Positions 1 to 6,201 of a DNA stretch of 11,530 bases are shown one piece after another. Numbering within the stretch: position 1 is the first letter of the stretch; each line of letters opens with the position of its first letter. Under the pieces are notes generated by a model. It had not been told where the DNA came from and made no database searches. It worked only from the letters and a program-made list of their open reading frames with translations. Origin of the DNA: an uncultured Lachnospiraceae bacterium (GTDB taxonomy: Bacteria > Bacillota_A > Clostridia > Lachnospirales > Lachnospiraceae); NCBI GenBank assembly GCA_902795985.1, contig CADBNG010000422.1, positions 1-11,530 of the forward strand, in the 5' to 3' direction. A program made the position numbers and the translations under genes.

Positions 1-689
1 AGCCAGCGGGCTTCCATCACTTCCAGTCCTTTGTTAACCAGAGAAGCGGAATCAATGGTCACTTTCGCTCCCATTGACCAGTTCGGATGCTTCAGGGCAT
101 CCCGGGCTGTCATGTTTTTCAGCTCATCGGTCTTTTTTCCAAGGAAAGGTCCGCCGGAAGCCGTAAGCCATATTTTCCGCACGGGCTTTCGGCCGGAAGA
201 ATCGTCTTTTGTCCCGGCCAGGCACTGATAGATAGCGGAATGCTCGCTGTCGACCGGAAGAATCCTTACTCCTTTTTCTTTTGCCAGGGGCATGATCAGA
301 TGACCGGCTGTTACGAGAGTTTCCTTATTCGCGAGAGCAATATCCTTTCCGGCCCTTATGGCGCTCAGGGTCGGACGGATGCCGATCATCCCGACAATAG
401 CGGTTACAAACAGATCGCTTTCCGGAAGGGATGCCAGTTCTTCAAGGCCCTCCATTCCGTACCGGACACGGATGCCGAGGCCGCTCAGCCTTTTTTCCAG
501 TTCCAGGGCATCCTGGGCTTCCTGAACCGTAATCAGTTCCGGCCGGAATTCCCGCGCCTGTTTTTCCAGAAGATCAATATTTTTCCCGGCGCCGAGGCCG
601 ACAATATTCAGCTGCGGATTCAATCGGATAATATCCAGCGCCTGTGTTCCGATTGATCCGGTGGATCCCATGATCGCGATATTTTTCAT
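1..689 (-). CDS. dxr: 1-deoxy-D-xylulose 5-phosphate reductoisomerase (N-terminal part, cut by window edge)
   Basis: Dxr (IspC) converts DXP to 2-C-methyl-D-erythritol 4-phosphate using NADPH and a divalent metal, the first committed step of the MEP isoprenoid pathway, in the cytoplasm. About 229 codons are present; the family is near 380-400 residues, so the C-terminal part lies beyond base 1. Translation from the ATG at 689 gives MKNIAIMGSTGSIGTQ, the NADPH-binding Rossmann motif. It is followed by LANKETLV, the metal-site motif VDSEHSAI, the substrate-loop motif LTASGGPF, and near the left edge KHPNWSMG and DSASLVNKGLEVMEARW, which hold the active-site His and the Asn/Lys/Glu group. The start is supported by an SD (AGGAGAG) just after the cdsA stop; the gap to cdsA is 13 nt, so the two are probably co-transcribed. 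The reading frame is intact as far as it is visible. Confidence 0.97.
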   Translation of the reverse strand, partial: MKNIAIMGSTGSIGTQALDIIRLNPQLNIVGLGAGKNIDLLEKQAREFRPELITVQEAQDALELEKRLSGLGIRVRYGMEGLEELASLPESDLFVTAIVGMIGIRPTLSAIRAGKDIALANKETLVTAGHLIMPLAKEKGVRILPVDSEHSAIYQCLAGTKDDSSGRKPVRKIWLTASGGPFLGKKTDELKNMTARDALKHPNWSMGAKVTIDSASLVNKGLEVMEARW

Positions 690-702
690 CGGTACTCTCC
701 TG

Positions 703-1497
703 TCAGATCAGAACACTGGAAAGATAATAAATGACGGGCGCGGTAAACAGGATACTGTCGAAACGATCCAGAATTCCGCCGTGCCCCGGAATCAGACTGC
801 CGTAATCCTTTATTCCGGTATTCCGTTTGATTGCCGAAGCAGCCAGGTCGCCGATCATGGCGATGACGGCGCCGAACAGGCAAATCAGCGCATACTGCAG
901 AAGGGGGCCTTTCGTGATAAGCGCATAAATCAATGCCAGGATCACTGCTCCCGCTACACCGCCGATTGCGCCTTCCACCGTCTTTTTCGGACTGAGGATC
1001 GGCGTCATTTTCGTCTTTCCGATCAGCATGCCGACACAGTAAGCGCAGGTATCCGAACCCCAGGCGGAAAGGAAAATCAGCCAGACATGATAATGTCCGT
1101 TATCCAGCATTCTTGTCTGATAAATACAGGAAAACATAAAACCAGTATATACGACCGCAAAGAACGCCGCGAAAATCTGTTCTGCCTTATACTTCGGGAA
1201 GCTGAAAACATAAACAAACATCAGGATCAGCAGGGCAAATACGATTGCCATCATATTGGCCCGATCCGGAAGCAGCAGGATGCAGATGTATACCAGGACA
1301 ATTCCGGCATAACCGGTACAGTCCAGCAGTCCGAAAGGACGGTCCGCAGGCCGGACCTTCGTTGCCGAATAAAACTCCCCGGCGGCGATCAGTGAAAGCG
1401 CCAGACAGGTAAAATACAGTACATATCCTCCGCAGATGATCGTCGCAAGCGCAGCCGCTACCAGAATGATCCCGCTGATAAGTCTTGTTTTAAACAT
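703..1497 (-). CDS. cdsA: Phosphatidate cytidylyltransferase (CDP-diacylglycerol synthase)
   Basis: CdsA makes CDP-diacylglycerol from phosphatidic acid and CTP, the branch point for membrane phospholipids; it is an integral membrane enzyme. The 264-residue product has about eight hydrophobic segments, beginning at residue 5 and ending near residue 217. Near the C-terminus is the family signature SAIKRNTGIKDYGSLIPGHG, followed by GILDRFDS. It contains the K-R, K-D and P-G-H-G-G residues and the metal-binding Asp. An internal W-G-S-D-x-x-A-Y-x-x-G pattern (SAWGSDTCAYCVGMLIGK) also fits the family. The ATG at 1497 follows the uppS stop by 9 nt, with a GGAGG SD placed rather close, 3 nt away. 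The order uppS-cdsA-dxr is conserved in many bacteria. Length and motifs are normal, and nothing looks damaged. Confidence 0.97.
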   Translation of the reverse strand: MFKTRLISGIILVAAALATIICGGYVLYFTCLALSLIAAGEFYSATKVRPADRPFGLLDCTGYAGIVLVYICILLLPDRANMMAIVFALLILMFVYVFSFPKYKAEQIFAAFFAVVYTGFMFSCIYQTRMLDNGHYHVWLIFLSAWGSDTCAYCVGMLIGKTKMTPILSPKKTVEGAIGGVAGAVILALIYALITKGPLLQYALICLFGAVIAMIGDLAASAIKRNTGIKDYGSLIPGHGGILDRFDSILFTAPVIYYLSSVLI

Positions 1498-1506
1498 AAT
1501 CCTCCG

Positions 1507-2220
1507 TTATTTCGCGTCGCCAAAGCGACGGTCTTTCGTCCGGTAGTATTCCAGAGCCTCTTCCAGTTCCTCTTCGTGAAAAGCCGGCCAGGGCGTATCC
1601 GTAAAATAAAACTCCGAATAGGCCATCTGCCAGAGCAGGAAATTCGAAACCCGCTGTTCCCCGCTTGTCCGGATGATCAGATCCGGATCCGGTATCCCTG
1701 CCGTATCCAGATAAGAGGAGAACTGCTCCTCCGTGACCCGGCCTTCCGGCAGCAGGCCGCTGTCCCGGTCAGCCATCATTTTTGTTACCGCGCGGGTAAT
1801 CTCGTCCCTGCCGCCGTAATTCAGGGCAATCTGGAAAAACATCCGGTCATATCCGGCGGATTCGCTTTCAAGCAGCCGGATGCTGTCCTGAATGTCCGGA
1901 TCAAGCGCCGTCGGATCTCCGATGATCCGTACGCGCATCTGATTCTTATGCGCGGAACGGATGCAGCGTTTCAGATAACGCCGGAAAAGGTTCATCAGCG
2001 TTCGGATTTCCTGGGAGGAACGCTTCCAGTTTTCTGTGGAAAAGGCATATACCGTAAGATAACGGATACCCATTCCGCAGATCACATTGCACATTTTTTC
2101 CAGATTATCGCAGCCTACAACGTGGCCGTAACTGCGGGGCATGCCTCTTTTTTTCGCCCACCGGCCGTTCCCGTCCAGAATTATGGCGATATGCTGGGGC
2201 AGTTTCCTGTTTTCTTCCAT
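1507..2220 (-). CDS. uppS: Undecaprenyl diphosphate synthase (cis-prenyltransferase)
   Basis: UppS adds isopentenyl units in cis to farnesyl diphosphate to make the C55 lipid carrier of peptidoglycan and wall polymer synthesis. Family motifs are in order: HIAIILDGNGRWAKKRG (catalytic Asp in DGNGRWA), SYGH, AFSTENWKR, and the C-terminal RTSGEQRVSNFLLWQMAYSE with the basic and Ser residues that bind diphosphate. I start it at the ATG at 2220 (237 aa, normal length). An in-frame TTG at 2244 would add eight residues but has no SD, whereas the ATG has a modest purine stretch (GACGGGAAA) at usual distance. The gene lies 9 nt upstream of cdsA. The 118-nt gap from the frr stop holds a long inverted repeat, so translation or mRNA stability may be set separately from frr. 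Confidence 0.97.
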   Translation of the reverse strand: MEENRKLPQHIAIILDGNGRWAKKRGMPRSYGHVVGCDNLEKMCNVICGMGIRYLTVYAFSTENWKRSSQEIRTLMNLFRRYLKRCIRSAHKNQMRVRIIGDPTALDPDIQDSIRLLESESAGYDRMFFQIALNYGGRDEITRAVTKMMADRDSGLLPEGRVTEEQFSSYLDTAGIPDPDLIIRTSGEQRVSNFLLWQMAYSEFYFTDTPWPAFHEEELEEALEYYRTKDRRFGDAK

Positions 2221-2252
2221 TTGTTTTTCCCGTCGAAATGACAATTAATAAA

Positions 2253-2321
2253 CGTGCATAAAACGACTTTCCCCGCAAATGAAGAATGCCCATTCGCCGG
2301 GGAAGGTCCGGATTATGCACG
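2253..2321 (-). other. Long imperfect inverted repeat between frr and uppS (possible mRNA structure)
   Basis: The outer arms are a perfect 9-bp pair, CGTGCATAA (2253-2261) with TTATGCACG (2313-2321). Inside them, 2269-2281 (TTCCCCGCAAATG) pairs with 2291-2304 (CATTCGCCGGGGAA), with one bulged base and one G-U pair in the minus-strand RNA. The apical loop is nine bases, and three further pairs can form in the internal loop between the arms. The rod ends about 32 nt before the uppS ATG. No T-tract follows on the minus strand, so it does not look like a standard terminator. An RNA processing or stability element is possible; a small insertion is also possible, but I see no target-site duplication. 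Confidence 0.6.
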
Positions 2322-2338
2322 CAGACTGCGGTGAAAAA

Positions 2339-2890
2339 TCAGACCGTCATGATCTCTTTGGATTTTTCTTCAACGGCAGCATCAATGTCTTTAATATACT
2401 TGTCGGTCAGCTTCTGAAGCTCTGACTGAAGATCCTTGACCTGATCCTCCGAAAGCTCTTTGTTCTCGAGCTTCTTCAGGGTGTCGTTTCCGTCTCTGCG
2501 GATATTGCGGATCGCGACTTTGGCTTCTTCACCCTTTACTTTGGCATCTTTTACCAGCTCTTTACGGCGTTCTTCGGTCAGCTCCGGGAACTGCAGACGG
2601 ATGATTTTACCATCCGTATTCGGGTTGATGCCCAGATTGGATACCTGAACCGCCTTCACGATCGGCTGCACCAGGCTGGGTTCCCACGGCTGAATCTGAA
2701 GCATCCGTGCTTCCGGAACCGTAATGTTGGCCACCTGCTGAAGCGGGGTCGGCGCGCCATAGTAATCCACCATGATGCGGTCCAGAACGTGGGGATTGGC
2801 ACGTCCGGCGCGGATCGTGGATAATTCACTGTTCAGATTTGCGATGGTTTTGGTCATTCTGCCATCAAAAGGTGTAAGTTTCTCGTTCAT
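2339..2890 (-). CDS. frr: Ribosome recycling factor
   Basis: RRF works with EF-G to split the post-termination ribosome and release mRNA and tRNA in the cytoplasm. The 183-residue product matches the family length of about 185. The N-terminal helix carries LNSELSTIRAGRANPHVLD, followed by the domain II region VDYYGAPTPLQQVANITVPEARMLQIQPWE. The long helical C-terminal part includes FPELTEERRKELVKDAK and VAIRNIRRDGND, all standard for RRF. The ATG at 2890 has a GGAGG SD. It lies 40 nt after the pyrH stop with no terminator between, so pyrH-frr is a probable transcription unit, as in most bacteria. The gene appears intact and ordinary. Confidence 0.98.
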   Translation of the reverse strand: MNEKLTPFDGRMTKTIANLNSELSTIRAGRANPHVLDRIMVDYYGAPTPLQQVANITVPEARMLQIQPWEPSLVQPIVKAVQVSNLGINPNTDGKIIRLQFPELTEERRKELVKDAKVKGEEAKVAIRNIRRDGNDTLKKLENKELSEDQVKDLQSELQKLTDKYIKDIDAAVEEKSKEIMTV

Positions 2891-2930
2891 GATATCCTCC
2901 GTATTTATCTGTTGACATTGTCCGTCGTGA

Positions 2931-3629
2931 TCAAACCGTAATCAACGTACCATGATTGATTCCTTTGGCCGCGTCGAGAATCCCGTCTTTCTGATCCAGG
3001 GCAAAAACCATCATAGGCAGTTTGTTTTCCATTGCCATAATGGAAGCGGTGAGATCCATTGCCTGAAGACGGTCGTCCACAACTTTCCGGATCGGGATTT
3101 CATCGTATTTCTTCGCGTTCGGGTTGGTTTTCGGATCGCTGTCATAAACGCCGTCCACCGCTTTCGCCAGAAGGATTCTGTCCGCTGAAATCTCCAGTGC
3201 CCGAAGCACAGTGCCGGTATCTGTGGAAAAATAGGGATGACCGGTGCCTGCAGCAAAAAAGCATACGGCTCCTTCTTCCATCGCCGCCAGCGCCGCATCC
3301 CGCGAAAAAAGTTCCGTCACGGTTCCTATCGCAAAGGGGGTAAAGATTTTCGTCTTCATTCCGGTGCTGCGGAAAATCTCGGAAACGTAAACACAGTTCA
3401 TAACAGTGGCCAGCATTCCGATGCTGTCGGATTTTGTGCGCTGTATAGTCGTTCCTGTGCGTCCGCGCCAGAAATTGCCCCCGCCGATAACGATCGAAAG
3501 GCCGATCCCTTCCTTTACGATTTCGGCTGCCTGGCGGGCAATATCCGCAATCTTTTCATCATCAAAAGAAACACCCGGGCCTTCCGCCGCCAGAGCTTCG
3601 CCGCTTAATTTCAAAAGAATGGTTTTCAT
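2931..3629 (-). CDS. pyrH: UMP kinase (uridylate kinase)
   Basis: PyrH phosphorylates UMP to UDP, the entry to UTP and CTP and thus to nucleic acids and to CDP-diacylglycerol. It belongs to the amino acid kinase fold and is a cytoplasmic hexamer in known cases. The 232-residue protein begins KTILLKLSGEAL, with the phosphate-binding Lys and Gly. It continues with IVIGGGNFWRGR near residues 46-57, then GTGHPYFSTDT near 127-138; the family commonly has Asn where His stands here. LLAKAVDGVYDSDPKTNPNA follows, typical of nucleotide binding in this fold. The ATG at 3629 has an SD (GAGGTGG). It is usually preceded by rpsB-tsf; here the upstream gene is lysC, separated by 200 nt that hold repeats, terminators and a promoter candidate, so pyrH probably starts a new transcript. 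Confidence 0.98.
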   Translation of the reverse strand: MKTILLKLSGEALAAEGPGVSFDDEKIADIARQAAEIVKEGIGLSIVIGGGNFWRGRTGTTIQRTKSDSIGMLATVMNCVYVSEIFRSTGMKTKIFTPFAIGTVTELFSRDAALAAMEEGAVCFFAAGTGHPYFSTDTGTVLRALEISADRILLAKAVDGVYDSDPKTNPNAKKYDEIPIRKVVDDRLQAMDLTASIMAMENKLPMMVFALDQKDGILDAAKGINHGTLITV

Positions 3630-3659
3630 ACTCCACCTCGGTTCATTTTTTCGGTACTT

Positions 3660-3688
3660 ATCATATCATATCCTGACACAAAAGTAAA
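3660..3688 (-). promoter_or_regulatory. Candidate promoter for pyrH
   Basis: On the minus strand two overlapping TATGAT hexamers (3670-3665 and 3665-3660) lie about 30 nt before the pyrH ATG. For the second, a 17-nt spacer leads to TTTACT (3688-3683), a poor match to TTGACA. A promoter is expected here because two terminator-like hairpins separate lysC from pyrH. The -10 is good, the -35 weak. Confidence 0.4.
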
Positions 3689-3736
3689 AGAAAAGGGACA
3701 GGTTCCTCTCCGGAAAGAAGAAGAGCTGTCAGACAG

Positions 3737-3771
3737 AAAAAATGGCGACAGGGAAGCGTCCCTCTGTCGCC
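3737..3771 (-). terminator. Second (distal) tandem terminator-like hairpin after lysC
   Basis: Minus-strand GGCGACA (3771-3765) pairs with TGTCGCC (3750-3744), extended by GGGA with TCCC after a 2-nt bulge and closed by a 4-nt loop. It is followed by ATTTTTT (3743-3737). This fits an intrinsic terminator, with a stem less perfect than its neighbour's. Confidence 0.6.
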
Positions 3772-3776
3772 GGATG

Positions 3777-3810
3777 AAAAATGGCGACAGGGAATCGTCC
3801 CCCTGTCGCC
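3777..3810 (-). terminator. First (proximal) tandem terminator-like hairpin after lysC
   Basis: There is a perfect 10-bp stem, GGCGACAGGG (3810-3801 read on the minus strand) with CCCTGTCGCC (3792-3783), and an 8-nt loop. It is followed by ATTTTT (3782-3777) and sits 20 nt after the lysC stop. It is a convincing intrinsic terminator formed from a repeat copy. Confidence 0.7.
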
Positions 3811-3829
3811 GAATGGCTCTGTATTCTGA

Positions 3830-5149
3830 TCAATCCACAGTTTTGACAAACATGTCGTAAACCGCACGGATTGCTTTTTCAAAGTCCGCGTTTTCGACAC
3901 CGATGATGATATTGAGCTCGGATGAACCCTGGTCAATCATCTTGACGTTCACGCGGGCATGGGCCAGGGCGGAAAAGATCCGTCCGGCAGTACCGCGGGT
4001 CCGCTTCATTCCTCTTCCGACGACGGCGATGAGGGCCAGATCCGATTCCAGTTCGATCAGGTCCGGGTTTACCGCGCGATGGAGGCCGGCGATAATGTTC
4101 TGCTCTTTCGGAGCAAAATCCTTCTGAGACACATAAATGGTAAAGGTATCAATACCGGAAGGAGTATGCTCGAAGGAAAGTCCGTTTTCCTCAAAAACCT
4201 GAAGAACTTTACGCCCGAATCCGATTTCGGAATTCATCATGGTTTTCTCAATGGTAATGGATACAAAACCTTTTTTTCCGCCAATGCCGGTGATGACATA
4301 TTCCGGTTTGGAGCAGGTGCTTTCCACAATGAGGGTTCCCGGCGCTTCCGGATCATTGGTGTTGCGGACGTTGACGGGGATTCCCTCTTTACGGAGCGGG
4401 AATACCGCTTCTTCATGCAGAACCGTCGCGCCCATGTAGGAAAGCTCACGCATTTCACGATAGGTGAGGCTCGAAATCACCGCCGGATTTTCAACGATAT
4501 GGGGATCGGTTACCAGGAAGCCGGAAACATCCGTCCAGTTCTCATACAGATCCGCATGAACGCCTCTCGCAACGATGGAGCCGGTAATGTCGGAACCTCC
4601 GCGGGAGAAGGTCTTGACGGATCCGTCGGGCATTCTTCCGTAAAAGCCGGGTATCACCGCGCAGGAAGCCTTTGCCAGCCGGTCCGGAAGGACTTCATCG
4701 GTCCTCTTTTCATCAAAAAGTCCCTCTTCATTAAACCAGATAATCTCGACCGGATCGATAAATTCAAATCCAAGATAGGCGGCAAGCATTTTCCCGTTCA
4801 GATACTCGCCGCGGGAAGCGACATAATCGGCTGTGGTTCCGGCAGCCAGATTCTTTTTGATCGTTTCAAATTCCTCTTCCAGATCCAGATCAATGGAAAG
4901 GTCCGAGCGAATATCATCATACCGGGAGAAAACAGCGTTCAGCGCATCGTCAAACTTCTCTCCCGCGGAGGCCAGTCTGTGACAGGAATAAAGCATATCC
5001 GTCACTTTGGTATCTCCGTCAAAACGCTTTCCGGGCGCGGAAGGGATGACGAAACGGCGGTCTTCGTCGGAACGGATGATATCGGCAACTTTACGGAACT
5101 GGTTAGCGTCTGCCAGGGAGCTTCCTCCGAATTTTACGACTTTTTTCAT
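3830..5149 (-). CDS. lysC: Aspartate kinase, monofunctional, with two C-terminal ACT domains (YclM/LysC type)
   Basis: This enzyme phosphorylates aspartate to 4-phosphoaspartate, the first step to lysine, threonine, methionine and diaminopimelate. The 439-residue product begins VVKFGGSSLADANQF (KFGGSS at 6-11, nucleotide site). Near residues 179-222 it has FSRGGSDITGSIVARG and ENWTDVSGFLVTDP, the aspartate and ATP regions of this kinase fold. The C-terminal third holds two ACT domains, roughly 290-355 (SITIEKTMMNSEIGFGRKVL) and 370-435 (AVVGRGMKRTRGTAG, INVKMIDQGSSELN-like). ACT domains normally bind feedback amino acids. The single-chain length and long middle region resemble Bacillus AKIII (YclM) and E. 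coli LysC more than the alpha/beta LysC type. No homoserine dehydrogenase is fused. Its SD (AAGGA, 5163-5159) lies inside the preceding gene, whose stop is 3 nt away, so translation is probably coupled. I see no lysine riboswitch upstream. Confidence 0.95.
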   Translation of the reverse strand: MKKVVKFGGSSLADANQFRKVADIIRSDEDRRFVIPSAPGKRFDGDTKVTDMLYSCHRLASAGEKFDDALNAVFSRYDDIRSDLSIDLDLEEEFETIKKNLAAGTTADYVASRGEYLNGKMLAAYLGFEFIDPVEIIWFNEEGLFDEKRTDEVLPDRLAKASCAVIPGFYGRMPDGSVKTFSRGGSDITGSIVARGVHADLYENWTDVSGFLVTDPHIVENPAVISSLTYREMRELSYMGATVLHEEAVFPLRKEGIPVNVRNTNDPEAPGTLIVESTCSKPEYVITGIGGKKGFVSITIEKTMMNSEIGFGRKVLQVFEENGLSFEHTPSGIDTFTIYVSQKDFAPKEQNIIAGLHRAVNPDLIELESDLALIAVVGRGMKRTRGTAGRIFSALAHARVNVKMIDQGSSELNIIIGVENADFEKAIRAVYDMFVKTVD

Positions 5150-5152
5150 GGG

Positions 5153-5704
5153 TTATCGTCCTTTTAAGTAAATGTTCTTGATGTAGGCAAAAGTTTTTTT
5201 CCGGCCTTTTTTCGCGTTCATGGCCAGCAGGAAATCAATATCCTTCTTGGTGTTCTCGCTGACGAACCAAAGCTGATCGCACCCTTTCTTGTAGTATTTA
5301 TAAGGTGATTCATCCGTATAATCCGCCCCGCTGTAAATCATCGAAGCGGCAATCCGGTCACAGATCAGCTCGGCAATATAACGCCTCGGCATATCCACCC
5401 CGTGAATTTTCAAAGGACAGTCAATGCCGTAGTCCGTCCAGTAATCAAAATGATGTTTGTTGCGTCCCTTGTGGTGCATCCAGGCAAGAGAACGTCCGGT
5501 TTGCCTCCGCGCTTCGTTATTCGGGCTTTCCGTCCCTCTGTAATAGCGACAACCCTCCATAAATTCCGTCGGAGAATACTTTGAAAGGTCATGAAGGAGT
5601 CCCTGCCCGTACAGACCGATTTCAAAGCAGAATTTCATAACCAGCATTTTATGATGGGTAATGGTCTTAAAATGTCCGATTACTTTTTCCGGATCCATTC
5701 TCAT
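5153..5704 (-). CDS. DUF5662 family protein, putative HD-like metal-binding protein
   Basis: The 183-residue soluble protein resembles the DUF5662 family as I remember it; no function is established to my knowledge. Conserved-looking blocks are HFKTITHHKMLVM (His17, His18), GLYGQGLLHDLSKYSPTEF (His38-Asp39), SPNNEARRQTG, WMHHKGRNKHHFDYW (His77, 78, 84, 85) and ELICDRIAAS (Asp116). The series H...HD...HH...HH...D, with the LLHDLSK core, is like HD-domain phosphohydrolases. That is inference, not proof. There is no signal peptide or membrane segment, and the C-terminus is basic. The ATG at 5704 overlaps the dut stop (ATGA), with AGGAG four bases before it; a second ATG at 5698 sits 10 bases from the same SD and is an equally possible start. 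The overlap with dut and the 3-nt gap to lysC indicate one operon. Confidence 0.85.
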   Translation of the reverse strand: MRMDPEKVIGHFKTITHHKMLVMKFCFEIGLYGQGLLHDLSKYSPTEFMEGCRYYRGTESPNNEARRQTGRSLAWMHHKGRNKHHFDYWTDYGIDCPLKIHGVDMPRRYIAELICDRIAASMIYSGADYTDESPYKYYKKGCDQLWFVSENTKKDIDFLLAMNAKKGRKKTFAYIKNIYLKGR

Positions 5705-6132
5705 TTTACTCCTGTCGAACCAAAACCGCCCCGGTCTTCCCCGGTCAGATCTGCCTCTCTGAACGCAATCGCCGGCTGGTGTTCCATAATCCGGAACTGG
5801 GCAATGCGGTCATTTTTATGAATGACGGTGTCGCGCATGGCAAGAACCGGAAGCATCCACCAGTCGTTGGGTCCGCAGTAGCTTTCATCGATCACGCCCA
5901 TATGGTTGGTCTGAATAATGCCGTAATTGCGGAAAGTGGAACTTCTCGGAACAATATGGGCCTCGTATCCCTTCGGAAGCTTCATCGCGACACCGAAAGG
6001 AATAAACCCGGATTCTCCGGCCTTCAGCTCAACGTCTTCGCTGGCGCGAAGGTCAATCCAGTCGGATTTTCCGTCAATATAACGAAGCCGTTCAATATCG
6101 TCGCTTTTGTACTGAATAATGATCTCAACCAT
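5701..6132 (-). CDS. dut: dUTP diphosphatase (trimeric dUTPase family)
   Basis: Dut hydrolyses dUTP to dUMP and pyrophosphate, keeping uracil out of DNA and supplying dUMP for dTMP. The 143-residue product shows all five family motifs in order. They are SDWIDLRA (motif 1, with Trp-Ile where Gly-Leu is usual), PRSSTFRNYGI (motif 2), NHMGVIDESYCG (motif 3, catalytic Asp and uracil-stacking Tyr), DRIAQFRI (motif 4), and RGGFGSTG at the C-terminus (motif 5, the mobile lid). A short PNDWWMLP stretch follows motif 3. The ATG at 6132 is forced: it leaves the usual 25 or so residues before motif 1, and the next Met is far inside. However, no SD precedes it and the pnp terminator T-tract ends at the base before it. 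The gene overlaps the next one by 4 nt. Confidence 0.93.
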   Translation of the reverse strand: MVEIIIQYKSDDIERLRYIDGKSDWIDLRASEDVELKAGESGFIPFGVAMKLPKGYEAHIVPRSSTFRNYGIIQTNHMGVIDESYCGPNDWWMLPVLAMRDTVIHKNDRIAQFRIMEHQPAIAFREADLTGEDRGGFGSTGVK

Positions 6133-6186
6133 ATTAAAAATAAAGAGACTGCCGCCGGAAGGGATATTGTGTCTTCCGGGCGGCAG
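6133..6186 (-). terminator. Intrinsic terminator of pnp, abutting the dut start codon
   Basis: On the minus strand CTGCCGCCCGGAAG (6186-6173) pairs with CTTCCGGCGGCAG (6161-6149), with one bulged C and an 11-nt loop. It is followed by TCTCTTTATTTTTAAT. The stem starts 15 nt after the pnp stop. The T-tract runs directly into the dut ATG at 6132. Confidence 0.85.
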
Positions 6187-6201
6187 CCTGACATACTGAA
6201 A

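Larger units (their letters stand above)
3695..3810. repeat. Cluster of GGGACGNTTCC-type repeat hairpins between lysC and pyrH
   Basis: Two tandem copies, about 39 nt apart, share AAAAATGGCGACAGGGAA followed by a G or T and then CGTCC; both fold back on themselves (3744-3771 and 3783-3810). Read on the minus strand, their cores are GGGACGCTTCCCTG and GGGACGATTCCCTG. A related but divergent word, GGGACAGGTTCCT, is at 3695-3707 in the opposite orientation, with GACACAAAAG beside it at 3675. From memory, words of this type recur in intergenic DNA of many clostridial genomes as small non-autonomous repeats. No transposase is present here. The two complete copies are placed so that they can terminate lysC transcription. 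Confidence 0.7.

Noticed and set aside
661..1395. Plus-strand open frame opposite cdsA
   Set aside because: Antisense to CdsA including its signature region; the translated sequence has no hydrophobic or domain pattern of a real protein.
2221..2244. TTG start for uppS adding eight residues
   Set aside because: No SD before it, and the ATG at 2220 gives the normal UppS N-terminus just before the HIAIILDGNGRWA motif.
2253..2321. Intrinsic terminator between frr and uppS
   Set aside because: The inverted repeat is strong, but the following minus-strand bases (TTTATTAATTGTC) are not a proper T-tract.
3830..3841. DnaA-box-like CTGTGGATTGAT at the lysC stop
   Set aside because: A single imperfect match within coding sequence, with no cluster or AT-rich region around it.
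3661..3936. Minus-strand 91-codon frame through the lysC-pyrH repeats
   Set aside because: It overlaps the lysC 3' end in another frame and its repeated DRGTIPCRH/DRGTLPCRH segments are just translated hairpin repeats.
5150..5160. Separate promoter or lysine riboswitch before lysC
   Set aside because: Only 3 nt separate the genes and the SD lies within the upstream coding region, leaving no room for a leader.
3959..5167. Plus-strand open frame of about 400 codons opposite lysC
   Set aside because: It lies entirely antisense to a clear aspartate kinase, has no recognisable motifs, and its composition is what codon bias in the opposite frame produces.
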